Shown: positions 27,040-35,878 of the stretch, in pieces | Layout: every line of letters starts with the position of its first letter | How positions within the stretch are numbered: position 1 is the first letter of the stretch | Assembly: GCA_963803245.1 (NCBI GenBank) | Contig: CAWDLI010000001.1 | Coordinates: forward strand, 62,001-126,000 | DNA: 64,000 nucleotides | Source: JACVRW01 sp963803245 | GTDB lineage: Bacteria; Actinomycetota; Thermoleophilia; Solirubrobacterales; Thermoleophilaceae | Direction: 5' to 3' | Position numbers and translations under genes: made by a program | The notes under the pieces: generated by a model | Seen by the model: only the letters and a program-made list of their open reading frames with translations | What the model was told of the DNA's origin: nothing | Database searches by the model: none

Positions 27040-27474
27040 TTGACTTTCCGAGGGCACTACGAGCACTCCCTGGACGCAAAGAACCGGCTCAGCATTCCGG
27101 CGCGCTTTCGTGCGCCGTTCTCGAGCGGAGTGGTTCTCGCCAAGGACCCCGAGCCCTGCGTCGCGGTGTGGACTCCCGAGACGCACGAGTCGATCATCGA
27201 GCGCGCGTTGGGCGGTCTGAACCCGATGGGCTCGGAGTACCGCAAGCTCTCGCGCTTCTACCAGGGGAACTCGTTCGAGATCGAGCTGGACGCCGCCGGC
27301 CGGGTCACGCTGCCGCCGCCGCTGCTTGGTCACGCGGCGATCGAGAAGGAAGTTGTCGTCGTGGGCGTAGGGGACCATCTCGAGGTGTGGGGACGGGCCC
27401 GGTGGGAGGACGAGCAGCGCAGCCTCGACGCCGAGATCGAGGAGGTGACGGAACGCCTTGGCCATGCTTCTTGA
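27040..27474 (+). CDS. mraZ: Transcriptional regulator MraZ
   Basis: A 144-residue regulator of the dcw cluster with two SpoVT/AbrB-like MraZ repeats: FRGHYEHSLDAKNRLSIPARF (first repeat) and ELDAAGRVTLPPPLLGHA (second repeat). It forms rings that bind the GTGGG boxes upstream. The conserved N-terminus is in frame with TTG 27040. An ATG nine bases upstream (27031-27040 region) is out of frame by one, so a one-base error there would restore an MDLTFRG start. I annotate TTG 27040. It overlaps nothing upstream and leads directly into rsmH. Confidence 0.85.
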   Translation: MTFRGHYEHSLDAKNRLSIPARFRAPFSSGVVLAKDPEPCVAVWTPETHESIIERALGGLNPMGSEYRKLSRFYQGNSFEIELDAAGRVTLPPPLLGHAAIEKEVVVVGVGDHLEVWGRARWEDEQRSLDAEIEEVTERLGHAS

Positions 27475-28432
27475 CATGACCCGCACGCACGTACCGGTGC
27501 TGGCAGGCGAGCTGATCGACATCGCCGCCCCGGCCGCCGGCGAGATCGCCGTGGACTGCACCTTCGGCGCCGGCGGGCACGCGCGCCTGGTGGCGGACCG
27601 GCTCGGGTCCTCCGGCACGCTCGTGTGCATCGACCGCGACCCGGTGGCCGAGGAGCGCTTCGAGGAACTCGCGCGCGAAGCGCCCTGCGAGACCCGCTTC
27701 CTCCGCATGGACTACGCCGACGGCCTGGCGCTGCTGGCCGAAGAGGGCATCCGGGCCGACCTCGTGTACCTGGACCTCGGCATCTCGTCCATGCAGGTGG
27801 ACGCCCGCGAGCGTGGCTTCTCCTACTCCTACGACGCGCCCCTCGACATGCGGATGGACCCCGACCAGGACGTGGACGCCCGCGAGGTCGTGAACGGCTG
27901 GGAGGAGCGCCGGCTCGCTCAGATCTTCCGCCGCTACGGCGAGGAGCCCTCCGCCCGCCGGATCGCGCACGAGATCGTGCGCCGCCGCGAGCGCGCACCG
28001 ATCGACACGACGGCTGAGCTGGTGGCGGCCGTGGAGGCCGCTCTGCCGGCGGCCGTGCGGCGCAGCTTCGGCGGCGGGCATCCCGCCAAGCGCGTGTTCC
28101 AGGCCGTGCGGATCGCGGTGAACGACGAGCTGGAGTCGCTCGACCGGGCGCTGCCGCTGGCCTGGGAGCTCCTGCGCGACGACGGCCGCCTGGCCGCGAT
28201 CTCCTTCCATTCGCTCGAGGACCGACGCGTCAAGCGCTTCCTCGTCGAGCGCGCCCGCGGCTGTGTCTGTCCTCCGGACTTCCCCGTCTGCGTGTGCGGT
28301 CACGAGCCCGAGGCGGAGCTGCTCACCCGGCGCCCGGTGGGCCCGAGCCCGGGTGAGGTGGCCGACAACCCGCGCTCGCGCTCCGGCAAGCTCCGTGTGG
28401 CCCGCAAGCTGGCCCCGGGGGAGGCGGCCTGA
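27464..28432 (+). CDS. rsmH: 16S rRNA (cytosine-1402-N4)-methyltransferase
   Basis: A 322-residue SAM methyltransferase modifying C1402 of 16S rRNA. Signatures: THVPVLAGELID, DCTFGAGGHARLVA (SAM motif I), YLDLGISSMQVDARERGFSY, RVFQAVRIAVNDELESL and FHSLEDRRVKRF. The start could be TTG 27458 (best ribosome-binding-site spacing from GGAGGTGA), ATG 27464 (used here) or ATG 27476. It overlaps the mraZ end and its TGA overlaps the ftsL-like ATG. Confidence 0.93.
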   Translation: MLLDMTRTHVPVLAGELIDIAAPAAGEIAVDCTFGAGGHARLVADRLGSSGTLVCIDRDPVAEERFEELAREAPCETRFLRMDYADGLALLAEEGIRADLVYLDLGISSMQVDARERGFSYSYDAPLDMRMDPDQDVDAREVVNGWEERRLAQIFRRYGEEPSARRIAHEIVRRRERAPIDTTAELVAAVEAALPAAVRRSFGGGHPAKRVFQAVRIAVNDELESLDRALPLAWELLRDDGRLAAISFHSLEDRRVKRFLVERARGCVCPPDFPVCVCGHEPEAELLTRRPVGPSPGEVADNPRSRSGKLRVARKLAPGEAA

Positions 28433-29208
28433 TGGCACCTCCCGCCGCCGGCGCCGCGGCCCGGACCGCCGCACCCGCCACGCACGGCGGCTCGGCTCGG
28501 CCGGCGCCCGCGCGCCGTCCCCAGCGGCGGCCGGCACGCGTGCCCCGGAGGGTGTCCGGCCCCGCCGCGGCACCGGCTCCGCGCGCGGGCTCGGTGGCCC
28601 TTCCCGTCAGGGTGCTCGACGCGCCCTTCACGCGCGCCCTGCACCGCCGCACCAGCAGCGTGCTCGACGCCCTGCTGTCCGGGCGCGGCTGGATCGTGCT
28701 TGTCGGGGTCCTGCTGGTGGGCATCGTCTTCTTCAACGTGGACCTCCTCCGAATGAACCGCGAGATCGCCCTGACAGCCGAGAAGAGCACCGCGCTGAAG
28801 CGCGAGAACGCCCGGCTGCGCCAGGAGGCTGCGCTGCTCGGCTCGAGCGAGCGCATCCGCGACGCCGCCGAGGAGCTCGGCCTGGTGCTGCCCGGCGCGG
28901 GCGACGTGCGCTACCTGAAGGCGCATCCGGCGTTCGACGCCCGCAAGGCCGCGCGGAGCATCGTCGAGCCGACCGAGGTGGCGGTGCTCGCGCCCCCGGT
29001 GGTGCCCGATCCGGCGGCGGCCACGCCCACGCCGACGGCCACGGACACCACGACCGTCGCTCCCACTACGGATTCGACGGCGGCGGTGCCGGACGCGACC
29101 ACCACAGGTGAGGTCCCCGCCGCCGGCACGGTGAGCGAGGGCACCACGGCGGTGGCGCCGACTGCCACCTCCGACCCCGCTGTGACCACGACGGATCCCT
29201 CGGGCTAG
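28432..29208 (+). CDS. ftsL: FtsL/DivIC-like division protein with long tails
   Basis: A 258-residue bitopic membrane protein in the ftsL position. The N-terminal ~88 residues are cytosolic, Ala/Pro/Arg-rich. A single TM helix spans ~88-105 (WIVLVGVLLVGIVFFNVDLL), followed by a coiled coil (~108-135, LTAEKSTALKRENARLRQEAALL) and the LGLV-like segment. Septum-formation proteins of this family bridge FtsQ, FtsB and FtsI. Unusual is the ~80-residue Thr/Pro/Ala/Val-rich extracytoplasmic tail (~175-258). ATG 28432 overlaps the rsmH stop. Confidence 0.75.
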   Translation: MAPPAAGAAARTAAPATHGGSARPAPARRPQRRPARVPRRVSGPAAAPAPRAGSVALPVRVLDAPFTRALHRRTSSVLDALLSGRGWIVLVGVLLVGIVFFNVDLLRMNREIALTAEKSTALKRENARLRQEAALLGSSERIRDAAEELGLVLPGAGDVRYLKAHPAFDARKAARSIVEPTEVAVLAPPVVPDPAAATPTPTATDTTTVAPTTDSTAAVPDATTTGEVPAAGTVSEGTTAVAPTATSDPAVTTTDPSG

Positions 29209-29210
29209 GC

Positions 29211-30851
29211 GTGCGCCTGGTCGAGCGCAGGATCGGCCTGCTCTTCGCCGTCTTCCTCGCCCTGCTCGCCATCGCGGCGCTGCGGGCGGTCTGGATCGGC
29301 ACCGTGCGCGCCGGCTCGCTCAAGGAGCGGGCCGCGACCCAGCAGGAGGAGGACCTCGCCGTCAGCGCCAAACGCGGCACCATCTTCGATCGCAACGGGC
29401 TCGAGCTGGCCGTGTCCGAGGACGCGATCACGGTGTTCGCGAATCCCTTCCTCATCGACAACCCGGGCAAGGTGGCCGCGCAGCTGGCGCCGCTACTCGA
29501 CCTCCCCGAGGACGAGCTGCTGCGCAAGCTCTCCGACCGGAAGACGGGGTTCGTGTACCTGCGCCGGAAGATGGACGCCTGGGCCGGTCACAAGGTCCAG
29601 CGACTGAAGATCGAGGGGATCGGCACCGTCACGGAGCCGAAGCGGACCTATCCCCAGAACTGGCTGGCCGCCCAGGTGCTGGGCACCGTCGGCACGGACA
29701 ACGACGGCCTCTCGGGGCTCGAGTACTCGCGCGACGAGGAGCTGCGCGGATCGGACGGGCAGCGCCGGCTCGTGAAGGACGCGCTTGGCGAGCCGATCAG
29801 CATGGTCGAGGTCAAGCGCTCCTCGCCCGGTGAGAACCTGCACCTGACGATCGACGCGGCGATCCAGGAGCGCACCGAGCAGGTGCTCGGAGAGGTCGGA
29901 TCCACCTGGCGGCCGAAGGGCGCCACAGCCCTGGTGCTCGACCCGCGCACCGGAGCCGTGCTCGCCCTGGCCAACTGGCCGCGCGTGAACGCCAACGACC
30001 CGGGCGGATCGCCGAGCTGGGCCCGCCGGGACCGCTCCGTGGCCGTCAGCTACGAGCCGGGCTCGACCTTCAAGGCCTTCACGGTGTCCGGCGCGCTGCA
30101 GGACCGGGCGATCGAGCCCGACACGCCGTTCGAGCTCCCTCCCGAGATCCGGGTGGCCGACCGCGTGATCGGCGAGGCGCACGACCGCGGACGCGTGACC
30201 CTGCGGGTGGACGAGATCCTCGCCCAGTCCTCCAACGTGGGCTCAGTGATGATCGGCCTGAAACTCGGAGCGCGCAAGTTCGACCGTTGGGTGCACCGCT
30301 TCGGATTCGGCCGGCCGACCGGCATCGAGCTGCCCGGTGAGCAGCAGGGCATCGTGCCGCGCTATGCCGACTACTCCGGCTCGTCGATCGGCAACCTCCC
30401 GATCGGCCAGGGCCTGGCGGTCACCCCGATGCAGATGGCCAAGGCCTACACCGCCATCGCGAACCACGGCGTCATGCGCTCGCCTTACCTCGTGGAGGGC
30501 GAGCGGAAGGGCGGCCGGCGCGTGCTCTCCCGGGACACCGCCGACGAGGTGTCGAGGATGCTCGAGGGCGTGCTCGGCCCGGGCGGTACGGCTCAGGAGG
30601 CCCAGGTCGAGGGCTACAAGCTCGCCGGCAAGACCGGAACGGCCGAGAAGCCGGACGGCAAGGGCGGCTACTCGAAGACCAAGTTCGTGGCCTCGTTCAT
30701 CGGCTACGCGCCGGCTCGCAACCCGCGGCTGCTCGTGGCGGTGATGGTGGACGAGCCCCAGGGCGACATCTACGGCGGCACGGTCGCCGCGCCCGCGTTC
30801 GAGAGCATCGCCGAGTTCGCACTGCCGTACCTCCGGATCCCGCCCGGTTAG
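29211..30851 (+). CDS. ftsI: Peptidoglycan transpeptidase FtsI (PBP3)
   Basis: A 546-residue class B penicillin-binding protein for septal peptidoglycan crosslinking. A TM helix lies near 10-26, the PBP dimer domain at ~60-210 (KRGTIFDRNGLELAVS) and the transpeptidase domain at ~240-540, with active-site Ser in YEPGSTFKAF (~286), AQSSNVG (~343) and AGKTGTAE (~471). No PASTA domains. It starts at GTG 29211, 2 bp after the ftsL-like stop. The 3' end meets the opposite-strand MshEN gene. Confidence 0.93.
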   Translation: MRLVERRIGLLFAVFLALLAIAALRAVWIGTVRAGSLKERAATQQEEDLAVSAKRGTIFDRNGLELAVSEDAITVFANPFLIDNPGKVAAQLAPLLDLPEDELLRKLSDRKTGFVYLRRKMDAWAGHKVQRLKIEGIGTVTEPKRTYPQNWLAAQVLGTVGTDNDGLSGLEYSRDEELRGSDGQRRLVKDALGEPISMVEVKRSSPGENLHLTIDAAIQERTEQVLGEVGSTWRPKGATALVLDPRTGAVLALANWPRVNANDPGGSPSWARRDRSVAVSYEPGSTFKAFTVSGALQDRAIEPDTPFELPPEIRVADRVIGEAHDRGRVTLRVDEILAQSSNVGSVMIGLKLGARKFDRWVHRFGFGRPTGIELPGEQQGIVPRYADYSGSSIGNLPIGQGLAVTPMQMAKAYTAIANHGVMRSPYLVEGERKGGRRVLSRDTADEVSRMLEGVLGPGGTAQEAQVEGYKLAGKTGTAEKPDGKGGYSKTKFVASFIGYAPARNPRLLVAVMVDEPQGDIYGGTVAAPAFESIAEFALPYLRIPPG

Positions 30852-31870
30852 CTCTGGTCCCGGTCCTCTTCGGGCGAGGTGAGCGATCCTCGCATCCGCA
30901 CATGGGCCTCGCGCAGGTCCTGGCCCGCGCGCTCGGCCGTGAACAGCTCGGTCTCGACCTTCGACAGGCGCTCCTCGAGCAGCAGGCGACGTCTCGTCTC
31001 GGTGTCGAGCCGTGCCCGCAGCGTGCGACCCTCGCGGGCGGCGTGCTCCGCCTCGGCACGTGCCCGGATCGCGTCGGACTCGGCATCGGTGAGCTTGGTG
31101 CGCAGCACCTCGAGCTCGACCGTCCGCGCCTCGACCTCCATCCTCGCCGTGGCCAGCTCGCGGTGATGCTCCCGCGAGCGGTTGAGCGCCTCGTCGAGCC
31201 GCGTCTCGGCCTTGGAGAGGCGCGCCCTCAGCTCGTACTCCTCCTCGGCGGCGGCGTCCGCCGTGACGGGCGGCGCGGCCTCGGGCTCCGGCTCTGGCTC
31301 CGGCGCGGCCGCCGGCTCGGCCTGCACCACCTCGGCCGGTGGATCGCTCACCGCCTCGAGCTCCCCGGCGGGCTCAGGAAGCGGCAGCCGCTCGATCAGC
31401 TTGTCGAGGCCGGCCGCGGTGGCGACGGCGGGCAGGGTCTGGAATTCCGCCAGCGGGGGGAGCGTGCCGGCGCCGGGCGCGTCCGCCGGGTCCGCCACGG
31501 CGAGCACCAGGCGCGGCCCCGCGAACCCGACCGGCACGCAGCGGTGTTGCCGCGCTGCCTCCCGGGTCAGCAGGTTGGCGGCCGCCGGGTCGACGGCGTA
31601 CACGTCCAGGTCGATGTAGAGGAGGCCGTGGCGCTCCGCCCGCGCATGCGCCAGCTGGTCCTCGGTGATCGCGCCCGTCTCCACGAGCACGCCGGCCATC
31701 GTCGCTCCGGGGCTGCGGGCGGCGCGCACCGCCTGCTCGACGGTCGGGCGATCGGCGAATCCCAGCTCCACGATCACGTCGCTGAGGAAGCCCTCGCAGC
31801 CGGCCGGGCGGCTCGGCGGAGTGATCCCCTGATCCGGGCTGCCGATCGACGATACGGGCAGCGCGCTCAC
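30848..31870 (-). CDS. MshEN-domain/coiled-coil protein inside dcw
   Basis: A 340-residue protein on the opposite strand between ftsI and murE. Residues ~28-145 resemble the type II secretion ATPase N-terminal (MshEN/GspE N) domain, with FLSDVIVELGFADRPTVEQAV, AGVLVETGAITEDQLAHA and LVLAVADPAD; in other proteins this fold binds c-di-GMP. A Glu/Pro-rich linker (~190-225) leads to a long coiled coil (~228-325, EEEYELRARLSKAETRLDEALN ...). No ATPase domain is present. The start GTG 31870 is preferred; GTG 31921 would add 17 residues. Function unknown. Its stop overlaps the ftsI stop. Confidence 0.7.
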   Translation of the reverse strand: MSALPVSSIGSPDQGITPPSRPAGCEGFLSDVIVELGFADRPTVEQAVRAARSPGATMAGVLVETGAITEDQLAHARAERHGLLYIDLDVYAVDPAAANLLTREAARQHRCVPVGFAGPRLVLAVADPADAPGAGTLPPLAEFQTLPAVATAAGLDKLIERLPLPEPAGELEAVSDPPAEVVQAEPAAAPEPEPEPEAAPPVTADAAAEEEYELRARLSKAETRLDEALNRSREHHRELATARMEVEARTVELEVLRTKLTDAESDAIRARAEAEHAAREGRTLRARLDTETRRRLLLEERLSKVETELFTAERAGQDLREAHVRMRGSLTSPEEDRDQS

Positions 31871-32040
31871 GCCCCGACCGATCCGATCGCGGCGAAGCGC
31901 GCCAGACACGGTGGCGCGCACACCCGATCGTCATCGGCCCTGCCGGCGCCGAATGTGAGCATTTGGTCCCCGAAGACGACGGAATGCGCAGCTCGGTGGA
32001 CCTCCTCGGAACGTTCCACCGCGAACTGCGGCCCCAGAAC

Positions 32041-32109
32041 TCGCCAGGCGGCGTCCTCAGTCGCCTGAATAGCGCTGCTATTCAGGCTCCCTGCGTCCTT
32101 GCCTGGCGA
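32041..32109. promoter_or_regulatory. Two-tier palindrome in the murE upstream region
   Basis: Outer arms TCGCCAGGC (32041-32049) and GCCTGGCGA (32101-32109) enclose inner arms GCCTGAATAGC (32063-32073) and GCTATTCAGGC (32077-32087), loop GCT. The two unpaired sides are both 13 bases and both contain GCGTCCT in the same orientation. A separate CGGTGGA/TCCACCG hairpin lies just upstream (31994-32021). In the 301 bp between the divergent genes I see no ORF. This may be an operator or a structured leader of murE. Confidence 0.5.
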
Positions 32110-32171
32110 CCCCTGGGTCATGCATTTCGCGGGAAACGGTCCGACTCGGCCCACTAGACTGCGCGCGCACC

Positions 32172-33593
32172 ATGACCCTTCGCGAGTTGATGGGGAATGG
32201 GGCACCCGAGATAGAGGTCTCGGGGCTCGCATACTCGAGCCAGAGCGTCACGCCCGGGACGCTCTTTTTTTGCGTCCCCGGGTTCCGCTCGGACGGCCAC
32301 GACTTCGCTCCGCAGGCGATCGAGCGCGGCGCCGTGGCGCTGGTATGCCAGCGCCCGCTGGGGCTCGGCGTGCCCGAGCTGCTGGTGCCCGACGTGCGCA
32401 CCGCGATGGGGCCGGCGGCGGCGCGCTTCTACGGCGACCCGACCGCCGAGCTGGAGGTGATCGGGATCACCGGCACCAACGGCAAGACGACCACGGCGTT
32501 CCTCGCGCGCCACCTGCTCGAGGCGGCCGGTCGCAGGTGCGGGCTGCTGGGAACGGTCAAGCGCGTGGTGGGCGGCGTGGAGGAGGACGTGGAGCGCACC
32601 ACGCCCGAGGCGATCGACCTGCAGGCCACCTTCCGCAGGATGGTCGAGGCCCGCGACACCGCCTGCGTGATGGAGGTGTCCTCCCACGCGCTCGAGCTTG
32701 GACGCGCCGCCGGCATCAGGTTCGCCTGCCGGGTGTTCACGAACCTCACGCAGGATCACCTTGACTTCCACCCGTCGATGGACGCCTACTTCGCGGCCAA
32801 GCGGCGGCTCTTCGACGGACCGGGCACGTCGGTGGTGAACGTGGACGACTCCTGGGGCCGCCGGCTCGCCGCCGATTTCGAAGCCGTGACCTATGCGGTG
32901 GAGCGCGACGCGGACTACCGGGCCCGCCACGTGCGCTTCGACCTGGCCGGATCGACGTTCGTCATCGAGACGCCGGAGGGCTCGCGTGAGCTGCGCTCGC
33001 GCCTGCCGGGCGTGTTCAACGTGCAGAACGTGCTGGCGGCGGTGGCCGCCGTGCGCTCCCTCGGGGTGCCGCTCGACGTGATCGCGGACGCGCTGCCCCG
33101 CTTCGAGCGCGTGCCCGGCCGCTTCGAGCCTGTCGACGAGGGTCAGGACTTCGGGCTGCTCGTGGACTACGCCCACACCCCCGACTCGCTCGAGAACGTG
33201 CTGCGCGCGGCGCGCGAGCTCACCGGCGGCACGCTCGTGGCGGTGTTCGGCGCCGGAGGTGACCGCGACCGCTCGAAGCGCCCGCTGATGGGCGACGCGG
33301 CGCGCCGGCTGGCGGACCGCGTGATCGTCACCTCGGACAACCCGCGCAGCGAGGATCCGGACGCGATCATCGACGAGGTGATGGCCGGAGCGGGAGACGG
33401 GGCGGAGCGCGAGGTGGACCGCCGCCGGGCGATCGCGCTGGCGGTGGCCGGCGCCGCACCCGGCGACGTGATCGTGGTGGCCGGCAAGGGACACGAGCAG
33501 GGCCAGGAGTTCGAGGGCGGGCGCAAGGAGCCGTTCGACGACGTGACGGTGGCCCGCGAGGCGCTGCGCTCACGGGGCGGGGAGGGAGCGTGA
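32172..33593 (+). CDS. murE: UDP-MurNAc-tripeptide synthetase
   Basis: A 473-residue Mur ligase adding the third amino acid to UDP-MurNAc-L-Ala-D-Glu. The ATP-binding GITGTNGKTTT (~98-108), EVSSHALELGR, NLTQDHLDFH and the C-terminal TSDNPRSEDP are clear. DNPR is the specificity motif for meso-diaminopimelate, so DAP-type peptidoglycan is predicted. ATG 32172. A T-rich hairpin near 32256-32278 lies within the coding sequence and is not a terminator. murF overlaps by 4 nt. Confidence 0.95.
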   Translation: MTLRELMGNGAPEIEVSGLAYSSQSVTPGTLFFCVPGFRSDGHDFAPQAIERGAVALVCQRPLGLGVPELLVPDVRTAMGPAAARFYGDPTAELEVIGITGTNGKTTTAFLARHLLEAAGRRCGLLGTVKRVVGGVEEDVERTTPEAIDLQATFRRMVEARDTACVMEVSSHALELGRAAGIRFACRVFTNLTQDHLDFHPSMDAYFAAKRRLFDGPGTSVVNVDDSWGRRLAADFEAVTYAVERDADYRARHVRFDLAGSTFVIETPEGSRELRSRLPGVFNVQNVLAAVAAVRSLGVPLDVIADALPRFERVPGRFEPVDEGQDFGLLVDYAHTPDSLENVLRAARELTGGTLVAVFGAGGDRDRSKRPLMGDAARRLADRVIVTSDNPRSEDPDAIIDEVMAGAGDGAEREVDRRRAIALAVAGAAPGDVIVVAGKGHEQGQEFEGGRKEPFDDVTVAREALRSRGGEGA

Positions 33594-34903
33594 TCGACCT
33601 CGGCGCCGGTCGACTGGCCGCGGCCGCCGACGCAGCGCTCGTGTCCGGCGACCCGGAGGGCGGCGGTCCGACCCGCGTGGTGGTGGATACCCGCGACCTG
33701 CGGCCGGGCGACCTGTTCGTCGCGCTGCCGGGCGAGCACGTGCACGGCGGCGAGTTCGCCGGCCGGGCGATCGAGGCGGGCGCCTGGGGGGTGCTGGTGG
33801 ACCAGGCCCACGCGCCGGCGGCCGGGACGGTGCTGGTGGCCGACGATCCGCTGGCGGCGCTCGCCGCGCTGGCGCGGGCCTGGCGGCACGAGATCGGCTG
33901 TCGCGTGGTCGGCATCACCGGCTCCACGGGCAAGACATCGACCAAGGACATCCTGGCCGCCCTGCTGAGCTCGCGTGTGCGAACGCACTCCAGCCGCGAG
34001 AACCTGAACACGGAGATCGGCCTGCCGCTGTCCCTGCTCGAGGCCCCGCGCGGCACCGAGGTGGCGGTGCTCGAGATGGCGATGCGCGGGGAGGGCCAGA
34101 TCGCCGAGCTGGCGGCGATCGCGGAGCCCGACGTGGGCGTGATCGTGAACGTGGGTCCGGTGCACCTCGAGATCCTCGGCACCGTCGAGCGGGTCGCGGC
34201 GGCCAAGGCGGAGCTGATCCGGGACCTGCGCCCGGGCGCCGCCTGCGTGCTGCCCGCGAGCGAGCCGCTGCTGGACGCCCACCGGCGGGCGGACCTCGAC
34301 ACGTGGACCTTCGGCCCCGCGGGCGAGGTGATGCTCCTCTCCTACGACCACGGCCGCGCCGAGCTGGAGGCGCGCGGAGAGCGCATCGACCTGGACCTCG
34401 GCTACTCCGAGCCGCACAACCTGCTGAACACGCTGGCCGCCGTGGCGGCGGCGAGCGCCCTCGGCGTGACAGTCGGCGGCCCGGTGAACGTGCGCTTCTC
34501 GTCGCTGCGGGGCGAGGTCGTGGAGCTCCCGGGCGGCGTTGTGGTCGTGAACGACTGCTACAACGCCAACCCGATGTCGATGCGCGCGGCCCTCGACCAC
34601 CTCGCCGACAGCCCGGCCGAGCGCCGCATCGCGGTGCTGGGGACGATGGCGGAGCTGGGCGAGGGCTCGGCCGAGTACCACCGTGAGATCGGGGAGCACG
34701 CCGCCGCCCGGCGGATCGACGTGCTCGTGCCGGTCGGGACGGAGGCGCTCGCCTACCTGGAGGGCTTCGAGGGCGAGGTGCACCCGGTCGCCGGCCCCGA
34801 GGAGGCCGGCGCGCTGCTCGAGGAGGTGGCCAGGCCGGGTGACAGGGTGCTGGTCAAGGGCTCTCGCTCCGCGGGCCTCGAACGCGTCCTGGCCACGGCC
34901 TGA
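33590..34903 (+). CDS. murF: UDP-MurNAc-tripeptide-D-Ala-D-Ala ligase
   Basis: A 437-residue ligase adding D-Ala-D-Ala to the tripeptide precursor. Motifs: GITGSTGKTSTKD (ATP loop ~106-118), NTEIGLPLSLL, MAMRGEGQIAELA, NDCYNANPMSMRAAL and LGTMAELGEGS. GTG 33590 overlaps the murE stop (GTGA), and its TGA overlaps the mraY ATG. The protein is complete. Confidence 0.95.
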   Translation: MIDLGAGRLAAAADAALVSGDPEGGGPTRVVVDTRDLRPGDLFVALPGEHVHGGEFAGRAIEAGAWGVLVDQAHAPAAGTVLVADDPLAALAALARAWRHEIGCRVVGITGSTGKTSTKDILAALLSSRVRTHSSRENLNTEIGLPLSLLEAPRGTEVAVLEMAMRGEGQIAELAAIAEPDVGVIVNVGPVHLEILGTVERVAAAKAELIRDLRPGAACVLPASEPLLDAHRRADLDTWTFGPAGEVMLLSYDHGRAELEARGERIDLDLGYSEPHNLLNTLAAVAAASALGVTVGGPVNVRFSSLRGEVVELPGGVVVVNDCYNANPMSMRAALDHLADSPAERRIAVLGTMAELGEGSAEYHREIGEHAAARRIDVLVPVGTEALAYLEGFEGEVHPVAGPEEAGALLEEVARPGDRVLVKGSRSAGLERVLATA

Positions 34904-35874
34904 TGCTCGGAGAGATCCTGATCGGGGGCATGGCCTCCCTCTTCATCTGCATGTTCCTGGGGCCGCGCTTCATCGAGTTCCTGCGGGCTAAGGAGTTCGG
35001 TCAGCACATCCGCGAGGAGGGGCCCGCGGGCCACCAGGGCAAGGCGGGCACGCCGACGCTCGGAGGCCTGGCCATCTTCCTCTCGATCTGCGTCCCGTTC
35101 CTGATCCTCTCGGACTACCGTGCCGCCAGCGTGGCGGTGCTCGGCACCATGCTCGCGATGGCCGGGCTCGGGTTCGTGGACGACGTGATCAAGCTGCGCC
35201 GCCGGCGCTCGCTCGGGGTGTCAGGGCGAACGAAGCTGATCGTGCAGGCGCTAACCGCGATCGCCCTCTGGCTCACCGTCACCGAGTGGGTCGGCCAGAC
35301 GGACGCTCTGCGGCTGAGGGTGGTGGACGCCTCGATCGACCTCGGCTTGCTTTACCCGGTGCTGATCTTCCTGGTCCTGGCGGGTGCCACGAACGGCGTG
35401 AACCTCACCGACGGGCTCGACGGCCTGGCGGCAGGGTGCTGCGCCATCGTGTTCCTGACCTTCACGGCGATGACCTTCATCACCACCGGTGAGGAGGACC
35501 TGGCGCTCCTGTGCGCCTGTCTCGTGGGCGCCTGCGTCGGCTTCCTCTGGTTCAACTCGTTCCCGGCCTCCGTGTTCATGGGGGACACGGGCTCACTGGG
35601 GTTAGGGGGAGCGATAGCCGCGCTGGCCGTGCTCACGAAGACCGAGATCCTGCTCATCGTGATCGGCGGGATCTTCGTGATCGAGGCGCTCTCGGTGGCC
35701 ATTCAGGTGGTGGCCTTCCAGCGCTTCCGCACGCGCGTCTTCCTGATGGCACCCATCCACCACCACTTCGAGCTGCTCGGCTGGTCGGAGACGAAGATCA
35801 TCCTGCGCTTCTGGATCGTGGCGGCGATCTGCGCGGCGATCGGCTTCACCGTCTACCAGCAGACGCTCCCGTGA
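34903..35874 (+). CDS. mraY: Phospho-MurNAc-pentapeptide transferase
   Basis: A 323-residue integral membrane enzyme attaching phospho-MurNAc-pentapeptide to undecaprenyl phosphate (lipid I). About ten TM helices. Family motifs: GPAGHQGKAGTPTLGG, GFVDDVIKLRRRRSLG (catalytic Asp pair), TNGVNLTDGLDGLA, FMGDTGSLGLGG, and APIHHHFELLGWSE. ATG 34903 overlaps the murF stop. murD follows after 4 bp. Confidence 0.95.
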   Translation: MLGEILIGGMASLFICMFLGPRFIEFLRAKEFGQHIREEGPAGHQGKAGTPTLGGLAIFLSICVPFLILSDYRAASVAVLGTMLAMAGLGFVDDVIKLRRRRSLGVSGRTKLIVQALTAIALWLTVTEWVGQTDALRLRVVDASIDLGLLYPVLIFLVLAGATNGVNLTDGLDGLAAGCCAIVFLTFTAMTFITTGEEDLALLCACLVGACVGFLWFNSFPASVFMGDTGSLGLGGAIAALAVLTKTEILLIVIGGIFVIEALSVAIQVVAFQRFRTRVFLMAPIHHHFELLGWSETKIILRFWIVAAICAAIGFTVYQQTLP

Positions 35875-35878
35875 GCCG

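Noticed and set aside
31867..32232. Minus-strand open frame across the ftsI-murE intergenic hairpins
   Set aside because: It crosses strong palindromes, has no recognisable domain or ribosome-binding site and overlaps the murE start.
32256..32278. Hairpin GGGACGC / GCGTCCC with a T-rich loop resembling a terminator
   Set aside because: It lies inside murE, where it encodes the conserved PGTLFFCVP segment, and the T-run is in the loop, not after the stem.
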